Below are positions 1 through 12,561 of a DNA stretch of 64,000 bases, piece by piece. The stretch is from Chaetoderma sp. LZ-2023a (lineage: Eukaryota; Mollusca; Caudofoveata; Chaetodermatida; Chaetodermatidae). The position numbers and the translations under genes were made by a program. The DNA lies in assembly GCA_034401795.1 (NCBI GenBank), contig CM067369.1:181505945-181569944 (forward strand), read 5' to 3'. The notes beneath the pieces are model-generated. The model was not told the origin of the DNA. It saw nothing but the letters and a program-made list of their open reading frames with translations, and made no database searches. Numbering within the stretch: the stretch's first letter is position 1; each line of letters begins with the position of its first letter.

Positions 1-508
<508 letters not shown>

Positions 509-1236
509 TAAGAATGCCAGGATAACAGCACCAAACATGCCAGCAATAAACACAGGCGGGCACCGGTACTTGGCCGATACAGGATGGGGTGGTGGGGCAA
601 TACGGTCCCGTATTGTCGCCTTACCGGCCCAGTAACCCGCGTTATCTGGGTATCGCTGAGCAATTGCACGCTTGAAACACCAATAGGCTACGCAATGTGG
701 CCTAAGGGATGAGTAATATCAGTAGGCCTACATAATTTATATATCCTGAATGAGGAACACATTCATGCGATCGATAGAAATAAATAGTGAGCAATAACTA
801 GAGGTTTGCACTTCATTGAACTAAACATTACATTAAAAAAGTAGAATTTTCTTTGGATATTATATTGTCCAAGCAATCATTTCCCATGACGTGATTTATG
901 CCAGAACTACTGAGAACTTGTGTTTTTATTTATCAAATTGAATCCGGGGGACCGAGGCTATTACGCTAGTCTGGTGATTGATTGACAATTCTGCAACATG
1001 AATGAATGCCGGCAATACATGTCGAGGTGCTTCCAGATAATGGTCGGTGGATCAATTTATCTAGCAGATGTTCTACTCCAGCCTCATTTTAGACCCCTTT
1101 GATGTTTAATATTCCAGTACCTCAACTTCAAGGCAACTCCGCAGAGAACCGTTGACTATTTTTGACTACTTTTACTAAGAGCTGCTGCTACCTGTGACAC
1201 GTTTCATTCACATTATTAAAATATCCAATCTTATAT
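509..1236. other. Unassigned AT-rich intergenic DNA
   Basis: No open frame, RNA gene or recognisable repeat was found in this stretch apart from ordinary AT-rich sequence. Confidence 0.6.
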
Positions 1237-1464
1237 AATGGATGAATTCAGTTTTAGCTATGCGACCCCCCACCCCACCCCCCACCCCATCTCTAGATAA
1301 GCTCCACCCAAGGTTTACCCATATGTTGTGATCGATGCCTGCACTCATTGAAACTCAATTTCCAGTAAACTATCAGGTAGGCTGTTGAATATTTTGAAAC
1401 TGTATTGATTGGGTGCTGTTGCTGACTATGGCAGCAACAGCTCCATGTCAAATTAGTTGAATAA
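1237..1464 (+). mobile_element. MITE family A, 5' portion
   Basis: This copy starts with a variant of the family A terminus and shares the family body: a block around GCTCCACCC, a GATCGATC-like block, the AACTAT..AGGTAAGCTG block, and a central hairpin made by TTTGAAACT...GTTGCTG facing CAGCAAC...AATTAGTT. It stops after the hairpin, so the 3' half with the TGACGTCA motifs is missing. A C-rich expansion lies near 1265-1290. The full-length reference copy is at 59079-59467. Confidence 0.75.
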
Positions 1465-1765
1465 GAGCATCATAGTGTAACCTGTTCTTGTTTAATTTAT
1501 GACTGAATAAGAACTATTTTACGGTGGACCCTTAAGGTCCAGTTATGTAATTCTACATGATGTAGTGCCAGCGATGTTCCGGGTGGATAACTCGCCGGAT
1601 CTGCCAGCCACGCCGAAAAGTTGATATTCAACCACCACACTACATGTTGTGTGTGATAGTTTAACGTTTTTGACAGCAGCCAAGTAAACTTTGTTCGGTG
1701 CGCCACAAGAGCTATTTGACGCACCCCGCACCGTTAAGCTTAAATAAGTACATCTTAATTACAAC

Positions 1766-2133
1766 TGTATCAATAACCCTCTCTGTTAATGGGTTAGCTT
1801 AACTTTACAACTTACCGTTGCTATAAAGGGCACTTCCATAGCTACAGTATTATTTTGTAGAACCTACTGCTTATTTAGTAGAGTTTACTTATAACTATGT
1901 CCTGAGATCGTACCGCTACCGTCCTAGAACAACATACGGGAACCCTGTCTTGCAGATCATCAGCGTGCGGAGACAACATCCAGCTTCCAGAACACGTGTC
2001 GACTCACGTCACGAGAATAGTGACGTCTCAATTTCAGTAACATAGTAGCCCACAACTAAGAATGGCTACTGGGTATTCAAGTAACTATACATAATATATC
2101 TTTAATTACATCTTTAATTATTCATTAGTTACT
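1766..2133 (+). repeat. Unoccupied copy of the repeat that hosts the FEN1-like element
   Basis: Positions 1766-1900 match 14805-14930, and 1899-2133 match 18591-18825, at roughly 90% by eye. In the second locus these two halves are separated by a 3.65 kb TIR-bounded insertion. Here they run straight together at about 1899-1901. The parent repeat is unclassified; it could be a solo LTR or a MITE. Copy-specific differences include an 8-9 bp insertion near 1787 and the short sequence at the junction. Confidence 0.85.
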
Positions 2134-3753
2134 AATGCGCATCTCCACCGAATTCTGTACAAATGTCTGAGCATGATGTTGGAATCGGCCACGCCCTTGC
2201 GAGAAGGACATTTGCGGTGGATATTCGTCTCTCTACTCCTCACCGTAACGACAGGTCAATTGGAATAATATGCCTGTGTGAAAAGGTAGCCATCATCCCG
2301 TGATGTTTTATGTTGTTACTGAGCAATGCATCCGGATTCTCACCGAGCTCAGATGTTTTGCAATGTAACATGTACGCTCACTGTATCCAAAGATAGGTAG
2401 GGTTCCCGCAATTTGCGGCCTAAAATAGTTCGTGTCTCTAAAACCTAAAAGATATGTTAGGCATAGAAGAAGGCCCACATAAATAGAAGCAGCACCTACT
2501 AATTCAGCATCTTGAACTGCATAAGACGGTGACTTGCGAATCCTGCGGGAATTGCTCGTCTCGTCTTCACGTAAAACAGCACGCAATACTTTTAATTATA
2601 TTTTCACTAGGATGGTCTTTTCTTCACAGCACTTTCGGTTGAATACAGAGTGGCCCTTTTTGGCCCTCTCTGTTCCCCCCCCCCCCGCTTCTGTGGTGGT
2701 AGCATTTTCCTGTGACAGAGGCCCACGCGTGGCACTTGCCTCTCGCAAGGATCCAGTGCCGGCGGCCCACGCAGGGCTACTGCTTCTCACCCAAAGAAAC
2801 AGCATCAGAAGTAATGCCCGTGTGAGGCACAACGCCTCTCGCCACTCAGGATTTTCTTTTCTTTCCTTTTTCTTTTCAGCCTAGAGGTATACTATCTTAT
2901 ATTAAGTTAATTAGTGATTTCGTATGCGGGAGCCTCCTTTACAGGGGTACCCCCGCTGACCTGCGAGTCTGTGTGGTACCTCTGGTGACTCCACGTTTAA
3001 AGGTACATCAGGCTATCTCTATGTCATGTATTATCTAAATATCATTGTATCATACAAACTTGTACGGTTTGTTTAGGTATATTTAATTACTTTTAGCTAA
3101 TTTAGTTCACCCTTTCAAATCTTGTACGTCCATAGATCACGAAATTGCTACGGACAGGCATACCGGTGACACAAACTCATGGGCTGACACTGTACAATTT
3201 AATATTAGTGGCGATGGTCGCACGGGCCCACCAGAACGATTGAGTTCCACCAGCCTTAGGAGCCGGTCTCTGTTGCACGCTGGTCGGCGTCATCTGGAAA
3301 CCGTAACTCTGAGACCGGGAGCTAACCTGCAATGACCCGACGCGACCGGGCAAGCTAGAAGTGGTGGCTGATGTGGGGCCCGAAGAACAACAACAACAAC
3401 ATTGTGCAGTGAACTCACGCCTACACCATACAGCAAGCTAGAATCTATCTCTCCATTCAGCGAAGACTCCCTCAATCAAGAGGTAGCCTCATACGATGGA
3501 CGAAATCTCGCGTGCTCACCGACTATGTCTGTGGTGCGGAATCACCAGCACCGCATCTACAACAGTTCTCGCCCATTAGTGAGGGGACATTCCACGATGC
3601 CTCACAAGCGGGAACTGAATTTCGCACACTTTCAGACGTCCGTGATAGGCCAACATCATCAGGTCCGGACCATGGACGATCCTGACAAAGATCCGTAGGC
3701 AAACTTACAATCCTTCTCAACACTACTATTCACCCTCGTCATCAATAGGTGAT
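2134..3753. other. Unassigned region upstream of the gypsy gag
   Basis: Several short open frames (for example 2534-2884 and 3402-3698, plus strand) have no recognisable domain. The 3402-3698 frame is Ser/His/Gln-rich, lies just upstream of the gag frame and could be frameshifted gag leader. No 5' LTR matching a 3' partner was identified by eye. Confidence 0.4.
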
Positions 3754-5265
3754 ATGTGGCAGGGTAACAATACTAATAATAATTACAATCCCTATAATGT
3801 ACACCCTCCCGCATTATCCCCTCTAAATGTACCACCTTATATTCAGGGGACATCACATCATCAACGGGAGGAATCAGCACCTCCGTTCCACAGATACATC
3901 TGTCACACCACACACCGCACCCGTCAGCCCACCGCACCACCACCATATGAGGAATGTCTAACACCACAACAATAATATGAAGAATGACCGCTTTGTCAAC
4001 ATACTGCACCGCCTTCCCTCCATAGGCCAATACCGGTTTATGGACCAGCATCAGGGAGGGCCTCAGCAGATTTCACCATGCGGCCACACATTTATTATCA
4101 TTCCTATTATAACCAGCTTCCTCATCATCAACAACAGCGCCGACGGGAAACACCGACACCACCACCACCATCACATGCACGTCGACCACTATCAGCCTTC
4201 TCATCAGTCTCCCGAGTACCAGCACCGCCCAGATTTGCACCACTCAGTTCTTCCCGTGGGACTGGCCAGGTCATTCTTCCCCCTGAATTCAGCGGGGAGA
4301 ATGACTGGTCTAACTACAAAGTCCAATTTTAAATAATTAGCAGAACAAACGAGTGTAATGATCAGCAAATGGGGGAATATCTGGCCGCGAAGCTTTCAGG
4401 AAAAGCACTTCAAGTTCTCGCAGACCTCGGGACAGATTACACCCCCGCCTACACACAATTAGAATGCGTGTTATCAGAATGAGTCAGTGACACCACAATA
4501 GGTGGAACTAGTCGTCTTCAGTTGAAGAATCTGCGTCGATGCATGGGAGAGACGTTGCCGGAGTTAGCAAGTCGCATCTGGAGAATAGTCACCCCTACAT
4601 ATCCAAGCACCAATATTGAAGGCGTCACACACCTACACCTAAATACATTCATCGATGCATTAAGCAGTGAACCTGCTCTCAAGGAGAAACTATTTCTTGC
4701 TGACCACGGTAGCTTATCACAATTAATGGCCACCGCCGCACGAATTGAAAGCATCTTGGAGCGGGAGAAAGCAAATCGCCGCCAATTACACCCAATCAAT
4801 GAGCTAGATGGTGCAAACATCGCCGCATCATCTGACAACCGTGCAACACCCACCATGACATCAGCACCAGAAACAACTAAACAACAGCAAGCACAGCACC
4901 CAAACCAATCCCACCAGAATCACGCCCCTAGAGGAAGGGGGCATGACTACAGATGAGACCACAATGGACCCCCAGGCCACGGTAACCAACAAAATAACAA
5001 CAATCGACCCAACATGCACGAAAGGATAGACGAGATCAACAAACAGATCTCCGCACTCACCAATCTCGTCACCACACTCAGCACTAACTTCTCCACCACA
5101 CACATTAGGATAACTAACAGCACCAACCCCGTACCGCCACCGAACACATGTTATGGATGCGGTCAGCCAGGACATAGGAGGGGCCAGTGCTCTAACCGAC
5201 CTCCGTCTACCACACCCACCCCTGACCGCAGAACACCACCACCTGACAAGCCGCTAAACTCCTAA
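3754..5265 (+). pseudogene. gag: Ty3/gypsy gag with CCHC zinc knuckle
   Basis: One reading frame covers the whole interval, broken by stops near 3973, 3994, 4330, 4480 and 4954. The N-terminal part is rich in Pro, His, Tyr and Gln and contains the heptad PTAPPPY at 3928-3948. The middle (about 4260-4800) is helical, as expected of a retrotransposon capsid: a region beginning LPPEFSGEN is followed by RMGETLPELASRIWR-like text. The C-terminal nucleocapsid part has a C-x2-C-x4-H-x4-C knuckle at 5149-5190. Gag forms the particle that packages the element RNA. The assignment rests on the knuckle, the capsid-like middle and the pol that follows. Confidence 0.85.
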
Positions 5266-5705
5266 GGGCACCGATTGAAGAGTCACCTTGGTGCCCGTTC
5301 TTACAACCTGGCTCAACTGCGGCCTCCGTACAACAATGTCCGGTGGCCAATTATCACCATCAGGTATCAGCATTTTCACGCACACCCATACGCTCGGCTT
5401 CATACATGTCGGTGCCTACGATGACTCCACCCATCAGCAGCACCTCCATTCCCTTCTTACGGTCAAAGTTGTCCCACGATGTCCGCACATAGCAAACATT
5501 TTCTGTGTAAAACGGCAGTGGTAGGTTGTAGCACCTCCGCTGAAATAACGTTTTTGCAACCACCATGTCCCACCATCAAGATACCAAATTCTAGGTGTCC
5601 CTTGGTGGTATGCAACACACCGTCCTGCACAGTATCATCTCCCGCATCCACGGACAGTAGCGGTATGGGAGAAACTACTCACTCCGCATCATGGATTCGT
5701 AAACG

Positions 5706-6323
5706 ATGACGCTGCAGCGATATGAATGCATTCCAAGACACCACTGTTTCTTCTGTGCATCAACAAAACATCCCATGATGCATTGTAAGAAGTGGCTCGC
5801 TCAGGTAGCTCTCATGCGTGATCACGAGAATCCCATCTGCACCGCTGTCTACATGAAAACCGCACATGCAAAAATGGCAACAACTCCATCATCATTGCTA
5901 CCACCACCTCCGTCTTCACCAAAGCACTCCCAGCAGTGGCGACAACGGACTGGCCCTTTCCTCACTCAGCCATCTACAGCATTAAAAGAAGCCATTCAGA
6001 AACAAGCTGACTACATACAGAATGATTCCGCTCCAGATCCAGTTTCGCAGATGGCATCATTGGAAACTCTTTTGCAGGTACACCGCAAAATCATCTACAA
6101 GTGTGTCTGTGTGTTTACAGGTATTTCCACCAGTGCCACCGTCGAAACTAGGACTTCTATCACCGTTTTCAACAAGTGCTTGTATGAGAGCATCCCACCT
6201 CATAAAAAGCCACCCCTTAGACCTACAAACATTTATTTACAGACAGCTACGGGAGCTGATGTGCCCGTAGCTGGTGTAGTTAATCTTGTTATCCAGATAG
6301 ACGAGATGCAATTCATACAGTGA
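5706..6323 (+). pseudogene. Ty3/gypsy protease-like region
   Basis: The last third of this 205-residue frame (about 6105-6310) resembles the retropepsin body of gypsy elements: a stretch of hydrophobic strands containing TATGADVPVAGVV, typical of the segment after the active-site loop. The expected D-[ST]-G active-site triad is not seen; the position reads FTG, so the aspartate appears lost. The N-terminal part has Cys/His residues (HHCFFC, HCKKW) of unclear meaning. The region between gag and this frame (5266-5705) is too decayed to read. It is assigned mainly from position between gag and RT. Confidence 0.65.
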
Positions 6324-6657
6324 GTTGTTATCACCTCTATTCATAATGACCCCATCTTGGCTCTGATTTCCTTAGTGCCAGGGAAGCCAGTATACACTGC
6401 AAACAACAGGAACTCGACATACATGGCCAACAAATACCTCTTGGACCGGAGTCGTCATTATACGACACATGTGGATTGATACTTTCAAGTACGGCCACCG
6501 TTGAGCCGGGACAAGAACAAATCTTATGGGCCACCACACCACAATTAGGAAACAACCCAAGTCCCCATATGATCGTGGACACCACAAACAAAGAACACAT
6601 ACCGTTTCGTGTGATCAATGGCACAGCAGACCCTATAACTCTTGAACCTGGAGTCCG

Positions 6658-8150
6658 TTGTGGCCATTTAGTGGATGTGATTTTTTGGAAACACCAACAC
6701 TCACCACTGCACCTACTGAAAGTACTAATGATATACTGAAACATCTTCATGATTTGTACTTACGTGCCACAGTAGGGTTACAGCAATCTCAAAAACAACA
6801 AATACGGACTTTACTATATAACTATTGCAATAGTTTTTCATCAGGAGACATGGATCGCGGAGAAACTCATCTTGTGCAACACTCCATCTATACAGGAAAT
6901 AATCGCCCAGTGTGACAACTGGTACGACGTCTTCCCATTCATAAGGAAGCGGAAGCACATCAACATGTAAACGACATGTTGTGGATCGGTATTATAGAAC
7001 CATCAGCATCCGCATGGGCCAGCCCCATAGTACTAGCAGGAAAAAAGGACGGAACCTTGCAGTTTTGTATAGACTACCGCCACCTTAATGATCTTAGCAT
7101 TAAGGATGCTTATTCATTACCTAGAATAGATCAGGCCTTGGACTCCGTGTCCAGAGCCAAGTGTTTTTGTACATTTGATTTGGCTAGTGGGTATTTGCAA
7201 TTAGCCATGGATGAAGCTGACGTGGAAACGACCGCATTCATATGCAGGGATGGCCTTTTTCAATGCTGCAAGATACCCTATGGCTTGTGCAACACTCCTG
7301 GAACTTTTGAGCATCTCATTGAGCAGATTTAACCACCCTGCAATGGGAAATCTGTCTATGTTATATCGATGACGTAATAGTTTTTGGACCCACATTTGAG
7401 CAAACACTAACCAGTTTGGACACCGTGCTATCACGCTTCCGCACGGTCAACTTAAAGCTCAAACCAAAGAAATGTCATCTCTTCAGACAGAGCGTCGAGT
7501 TCCTGGGATATGTCATATCCGGTGATGGAGTGGCTACTCAGCCATCAAAATCAAAGGCCGTAGCAGAGTGGTCAATGCCCTCTTAAATCACAGAAACTCG
7601 GAGTTTTCGCGGCCTTTTCCAGTACTATCGCCCATACATCCATTATTTCAGTGAGGTTGCTCCACCCCTTTATAAGATCACCGAAAAGGATCGACCTTTC
7701 ATGTGAACGAGTGAGTGAGACGGTTCGTTCAGGGTGTTGAAGGAACTCTTGACGACTGCCCCGATTCTTGCTCATCCTAATCCAAACCTCGATTTCATCT
7801 TGGACGCTGACGCGTCGGCTTATGATATCGGCATGGTTCTATCTCAGGTCACAGAGGATGGAATGGAGCATTGAATAAAACAGAAAAACGATACACAACC
7901 ACGAAGCGAGAACTACTTGCGGGGGTACACTTCATCAAATACTACAAACACTTCCTGTACGGCTGCCCATTTACACTTCGTACAGACCATGCCTCACTAC
8001 GGTGGCTCAGAAACCTTAAAAATCTGGAGGGCCAGGTAGCGAGATGGTAGGAATCCCTGCAGGCGGTGTTGTTCACCGTCCTGGCAAGTTACATGGAAAT
8101 GCTGATACCCTCAGTAGAATTGGGCAAGGAGATGATCACCAACAGACCAA
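6658..8150 (+). pseudogene. pol: Ty3/gypsy reverse transcriptase and RNase H
   Basis: The RT fingers/palm begin near 6870 in frame 1 with classic gypsy motifs: the segment ending ASPIVLAGKKDG, FCIDYRHLND, DAYSLPRID, FDLASGYLQL (about 7177) and the IPYGLCNTPGTFEHL block. Stops lie at 6913 and 7330. After a frameshift the catalytic YIDD box is at 7362-7373 in frame 3, followed by KPKKCHLF and FLGYVIS. RNase H follows with DADAS (7803-7817) and TDHASLRWL near 7985, with further stops and shifts. The element's RT copies genomic RNA into DNA, and RNase H removes the template. All core motifs are recognisable but no frame is intact. Confidence 0.93.
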
Positions 8151-8193
8151 AACCATGACATAATCTACACAGCCATCTCCGGAATTCCCCGAA

Positions 8194-9386
8194 TTGTGGT
8201 GCACAGAGTGGAAACTTGAAAAATTCACACACGACCAGGCAACAGACGCGCATACACAACATATATACGCGTGGATCCAGGAGGGGGTACGTCCTCCCAA
8301 GAAATGTGTGACACCACTATCTCCAATGGCCAAATGTTACTGCCAGCAATACGAAGAATGTCATATCAACAACAACGTTCTCTACATCAATATCCGTCTG
8401 GTAATCCCGGAAAGTTATCGGAATAATATATTACAACAACTACATGATGGCGCCGTGGAAAGAACAGTGACATGCATCAAACAGAGATTCCACTGGATAG
8501 GGATTTGCGATAGTGTGAAGGCATGAGTTGCCAAATGTATCCCATGCCAAAGGTGCGCTGTTGGCCAGCATCACTACGCACCTCTTCAAATAAAGATAGT
8601 AGGTGCACCATGGGAGTGAGTGGCTATTGATGTGCTCGGACCCTTGAATACGACGGATGACGGAAACAAGTAGATCCTCGTATTACAAGATTATTTTACG
8701 AAGTGGGTAGAAGCATTTGCTTTGTCTGACCAAGAGGCATCCACCATAGCAGCGGTCTTGTCAAGTTATATATTCTGCCGTTTCGGTATGCCCTATGAAC
8801 TGCACTCTGATCAAGGAAGTAATTTTGAGAGCCGACTCATATCAGAGCTCTGCAAATTGTTTCACATCGTCAAAACAAGGACGACTGTATATCACCTCTG
8901 CAGTGATGGGATGGTGGAGAGGTTCAAGCGAACCCTCACGGAGATGCTTACTAAAGAAATACGCCTTGATTGTAGAGATTGGGATTTACGACTCCCATAT
9001 GTACTCATGGATTACCGCACTTCAGTACATTCCAGTACAGGTTACACCCCTGCTTGGTTAATGTTAAGCCGTGAATTAGGCTTACCCCTGTACCTGGCTA
9101 TGCCCAGGATACCAGAAGAGAAAAATTCACCATCTCTCTGTGTTGAACTCTTGCATCAATGGATAGAACAGGCCCATGAGTTGGTGAGAGAAACTGTGTC
9201 CAAAGCACACCGGCGGCAAAAGACATGGCACAACCGGAGGGTACATGGAAGCCTATATGAAGCAGAAAAAATGGTATGGGTACACGATTCATGACGATCT
9301 GCAAACGTGCTAAGTAAACTGAGTTACCAGTGGAAAGGCCCCCATGTGGTAGTAGTAAGACGTGACCTACCATACCGGATGGCCTG
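8194..9386 (+). pseudogene. Ty3/gypsy integrase
   Basis: Frame 1 carries an HHCC-type zinc region ending CIPCQRC near 8534-8560. The DDE catalytic core follows: D at 8629-8631 (in DVLGPL), D at 8809-8811 (in SDQGSNF) and E at 8917-8919 (in MVERF), a D,D35E spacing. A chromatin-facing GPY/F-like segment (WKGPHVVVV) appears near 9330. Stops at about 8524, 8617, 8671 and 9292 inactivate it. The 8722-9294 stretch is the longest undamaged piece of the element (190 residues). Integrase joins the element cDNA to host DNA. Confidence 0.93.
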
Positions 9387-9420
9387 ACCTCAGTCATCCA
9401 CTTCGATTGGCTTAAACCAT

Positions 9421-11313
9421 GTGTCAGTGACGACCCAGCACCAGAGATCGGGCTGGGCATTTCTCGTGACACCGGTACCCAGACAGAAATTTCTATGGAA
9501 GTAGTATTCCCCCGATTAGCGCAGAGCACCACGGTGCCAGTTCAGCCCGTCTTCTACCAAGCAAGAACACTGGTAAACAAGCAGCTAATGCTGAGGACGA
9601 TGACAAGATACGTACTCGCCCTCCCCCTCCTCAGCATGGGTTTACTCGATCTGGGAAGTCGTATTTGAAGAACTTTTCGGTTGTACTGTCCAAGGGACCG
9701 GATGGAAGGATTGTTCCACTGACCTCTTCCCACTCCAATCCACTTCATGCTATACCCCCATTATAGAGTTACCACAAGCGGAAGCTGAGGCTGGCCGAAG
9801 CCATACTTCCTGTGGGGTGGAAGATGTGATGAATAGCATGGAAGTGAAGAGGCTGGATGAAGCCTTGGCGTGTCTAGAACCGCAGAACCGTACAACAGGG
9901 TGTACTCGACCACGCCCCTAAATCGCCAGACCAATCTCCAACCAAGTGGACCCCCTATCCATAACCGCACCACCACCCCCCCCCCCCGATCCAACTGGCG
10001 TACCTCATCTATACACCAAGTTCGGACATCACCGGCCCAGTCCATTTCATGCTCCACTCATCGTCTGTTGACTGTCAATCTTCGGATATGAGAGAGACTG
10101 CTGCTACAGAGGAGGTGGCCACGCGCACCACACCGACCAACAATATCCCCCGTGGTGGGCAGGGAAGCAGCCTGTTCAGCAGACTCTCAGCTCAAATTTT
10201 CCCAGTGTCTAAAAACTATGACAAGGCACCAACCATTGTCTAATGGGAGATGACCACATACCCCGTCCATGGGCCACCTTCTCCATTGGCCCACCATACT
10301 CCCCCGTGAGCAGTCAGGACATCACACCGCAGACAGAACTCAATCGCATACAGATCACACTTGCCTTCATGACTGGATACGTCAATTCGCCATTGCGCAT
10401 ATATCACACACATACTCGGTTATACTCAGCATAACGGAGACAGTCATCACCGGCAACAACATCGTCTAGCAGCGCCTAACGGTTTTAATTAAGCACCGTT
10501 AGGGACAGAAAAATATCCACAACAAATCCCTCCGCACACGATGCGGTAGAAATATTCTCCCGCAAACCCGACTCACCGCAATAACAATAGACTCGCCATT
10601 CACCAGTGTGGAAAACTTGAATACGCCCACCGTGCTTAACATTAGCATCATACAGCAGCCCGGAATTCCCTACAACAGTTCACTATCGTCAAAAACACCA
10701 GCCAATATTTCTCCCGCACACACCGTCTTATTCGGTTACAGGAGAACTGATCATGTGGATAAAAAGGAATGCGCCGCAGCCATCTACAGTACACGCTATG
10801 GGAGAACTGTCCACCAAACACTCCCCCCCCCGCCCCTCCCAAACATGTCATACAGAAACAGCTAACCGTACTAGACCTCATTCACACGTAATAACAGTCA
10901 ATATTATTAAGAGAGCAAGATGCCCGCATTGTCGTTAGTCACGAGTAGGATTTTGCTACGGAAAAGTTGAATTCGATCATGGATTGATCAAAGTTACGAC
11001 AGCATCCTTCAGGTCATATATGTTCTAAAGTAACTCTGTCCCGCCCACGGGCTCGGCCATTACAGAGCGAAATACCAGCAGGTTCGATAAAGTTGACACC
11101 GCACCACCGCACCCCGGCACCCAGCGATAATAAAAATGTCACATTCTCACCGCAGCACGAGTATCATCCACAGATAACCAGCCACCATATCATTCAAAAT
11201 CACCAACATGTCAGAAACACAGACATTCAGGTTGACTGTGTTCACAACCTCCATATGACGGCATTGTAATTGTAAAAACTGTTACACTCATATTTCCGAG
11301 TTGTGGTGTAATT

Positions 11314-11349
<36 letters not shown>

Positions 11350-11900
11350 CAATATGTCCGGTCTAGGTAGGGATGAGGCTAGTTCTACCCATCGTCGAGA
11401 ATGCTTGACAGCCCACCCGCTCGGAAAACACAGCTGTCTTGACGGGATCAGTAACTTTGACACACTGCATGAATAGACCTGTTTAAACCACACATCGAAT
11501 TACCTACAGCATTACTGTTATATTTTTGACTAGGAACGCAACTGCTCTACCGTGTATACAGATCATTAGCGCACAGGCAGATAAAGCGGCATAAAAAATC
11601 TAACAGTATAATTACAAAGAGAATTTCAAAAATTCTCTTACCTGCGTTCCAGCCCATAATCAACACAGGCTGAGAACTACCTATTACAGACAAACCAAAA
11701 ACGCATGTATAAGAACTCGCGCAATACAGGGACATTATTTCATAAAAGATTCATAATCGAACATATATTTCCATTTCTCGTATCTACAAAGAATGTCCAT
11801 CGGCAGCATTATTTCGGCCATTACCATAAACAGCATCTAAGTCTCCGAGCAACCGCGTGTTTTCAAGAGCCACGTGACTTTTACTGTTATTTCCAGTAAA
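9421..11900. other. CA-rich unassigned DNA downstream of the gypsy integrase
   Basis: The plus strand is rich in ACC/CCA/CAC triplets, giving several short Pro/Thr/Ser-rich frames (9870-10091, 10049-10243, 10608-10865). None has a signal peptide, transmembrane segment or domain that would support an env gene. A short AT microsatellite sits near 11310-11350. This could be 3' UTR or LTR of the gypsy element, but no LTR pair was found. Confidence 0.4.
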
Positions 11901-12329
11901 TTGGATTAGGCACTTTAAACAAATGAGCCGTCCAAATACGCGCCTACCACCACGTGATGGAGGAGTGGCGAGGGTGAGTTAGGGTAATTACCGCTGACCT
12001 CACCAGGCTCCCACACACCCCATCGGAAATCCAGCCTAAAATTAGAAGAGGTGAGTTTGTAAGCATCCAATCTGAAAAAACGGCTCACACAAATTAAAAG
12101 GTGAGCTTCCACAGGAATACGTAGTTCCTAGTTTTACGCTGATCGGAAACTTATAATTTCAAGCAGAATGAAGACAAAGTTTATCAGCCAATCTCCTTAT
12201 AATTAAAAATACTCCCTGTATACGGGAGGAAATATTTATGTGCCTACGGGAAGATAAGATTCAAAACTTTCCATATAGGGCGTTACCAAATCACCCATAA
12301 ACTTTCAGGTGTGGTCATCCACCCTCACA

Positions 12330-12355
12330 TGACGTCACTAATCTGTATTAAAAGG
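12330..12355 (+). promoter_or_regulatory. CRE-like plus TATA-like promoter motif pair
   Basis: A perfect TGACGTCA palindrome (12330-12337) is followed 8 bp later by TATTAAAAGG. An open frame starts at 12562, about 200 bp downstream. The arrangement resembles the U3/R part of an LTR or a short promoter. This is motif recognition only; no transcription start is shown. Confidence 0.4.
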
Positions 12356-12561
12356 AGGTGCGGGCTCTGAAACTTCGTCTTCCCATTCAATTGGACACTA
12401 GGGGAAGATCACAGCACTAGGCCACTTTCGTGTCTCAAACAGAATTCTGCTAAATCTTATTATTATTGCTTTATTATTATATTAGGCTTGGAATAAGTAA
12501 AAAGTGTTAGATTATTAAAGTATAGGTTAGGTAACCCGCACCGTTACTATGCGGGAGCAGC

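Larger units (their letters stand above)
3754..9420 (+). mobile_element. Degenerate Ty3/gypsy LTR retrotransposon (internal region)
   Basis: The order gag - protease-like - reverse transcriptase - RNase H - integrase is that of Ty3/gypsy (Metaviridae-type) elements, not Ty1/copia, where integrase precedes RT. At least ten in-frame stops and several frameshifts mark it as dead. LTRs could not be delimited; no convincing direct repeat pair was found flanking the coding region. Ends given are those of recognisable coding sequence. Confidence 0.92.

Noticed and set aside
9540-10940. An env gene after the gypsy integrase
   Set aside because: The frames are short, Pro/Thr/Ser-rich and low complexity, with no signal peptide, furin-like site or membrane anchor.
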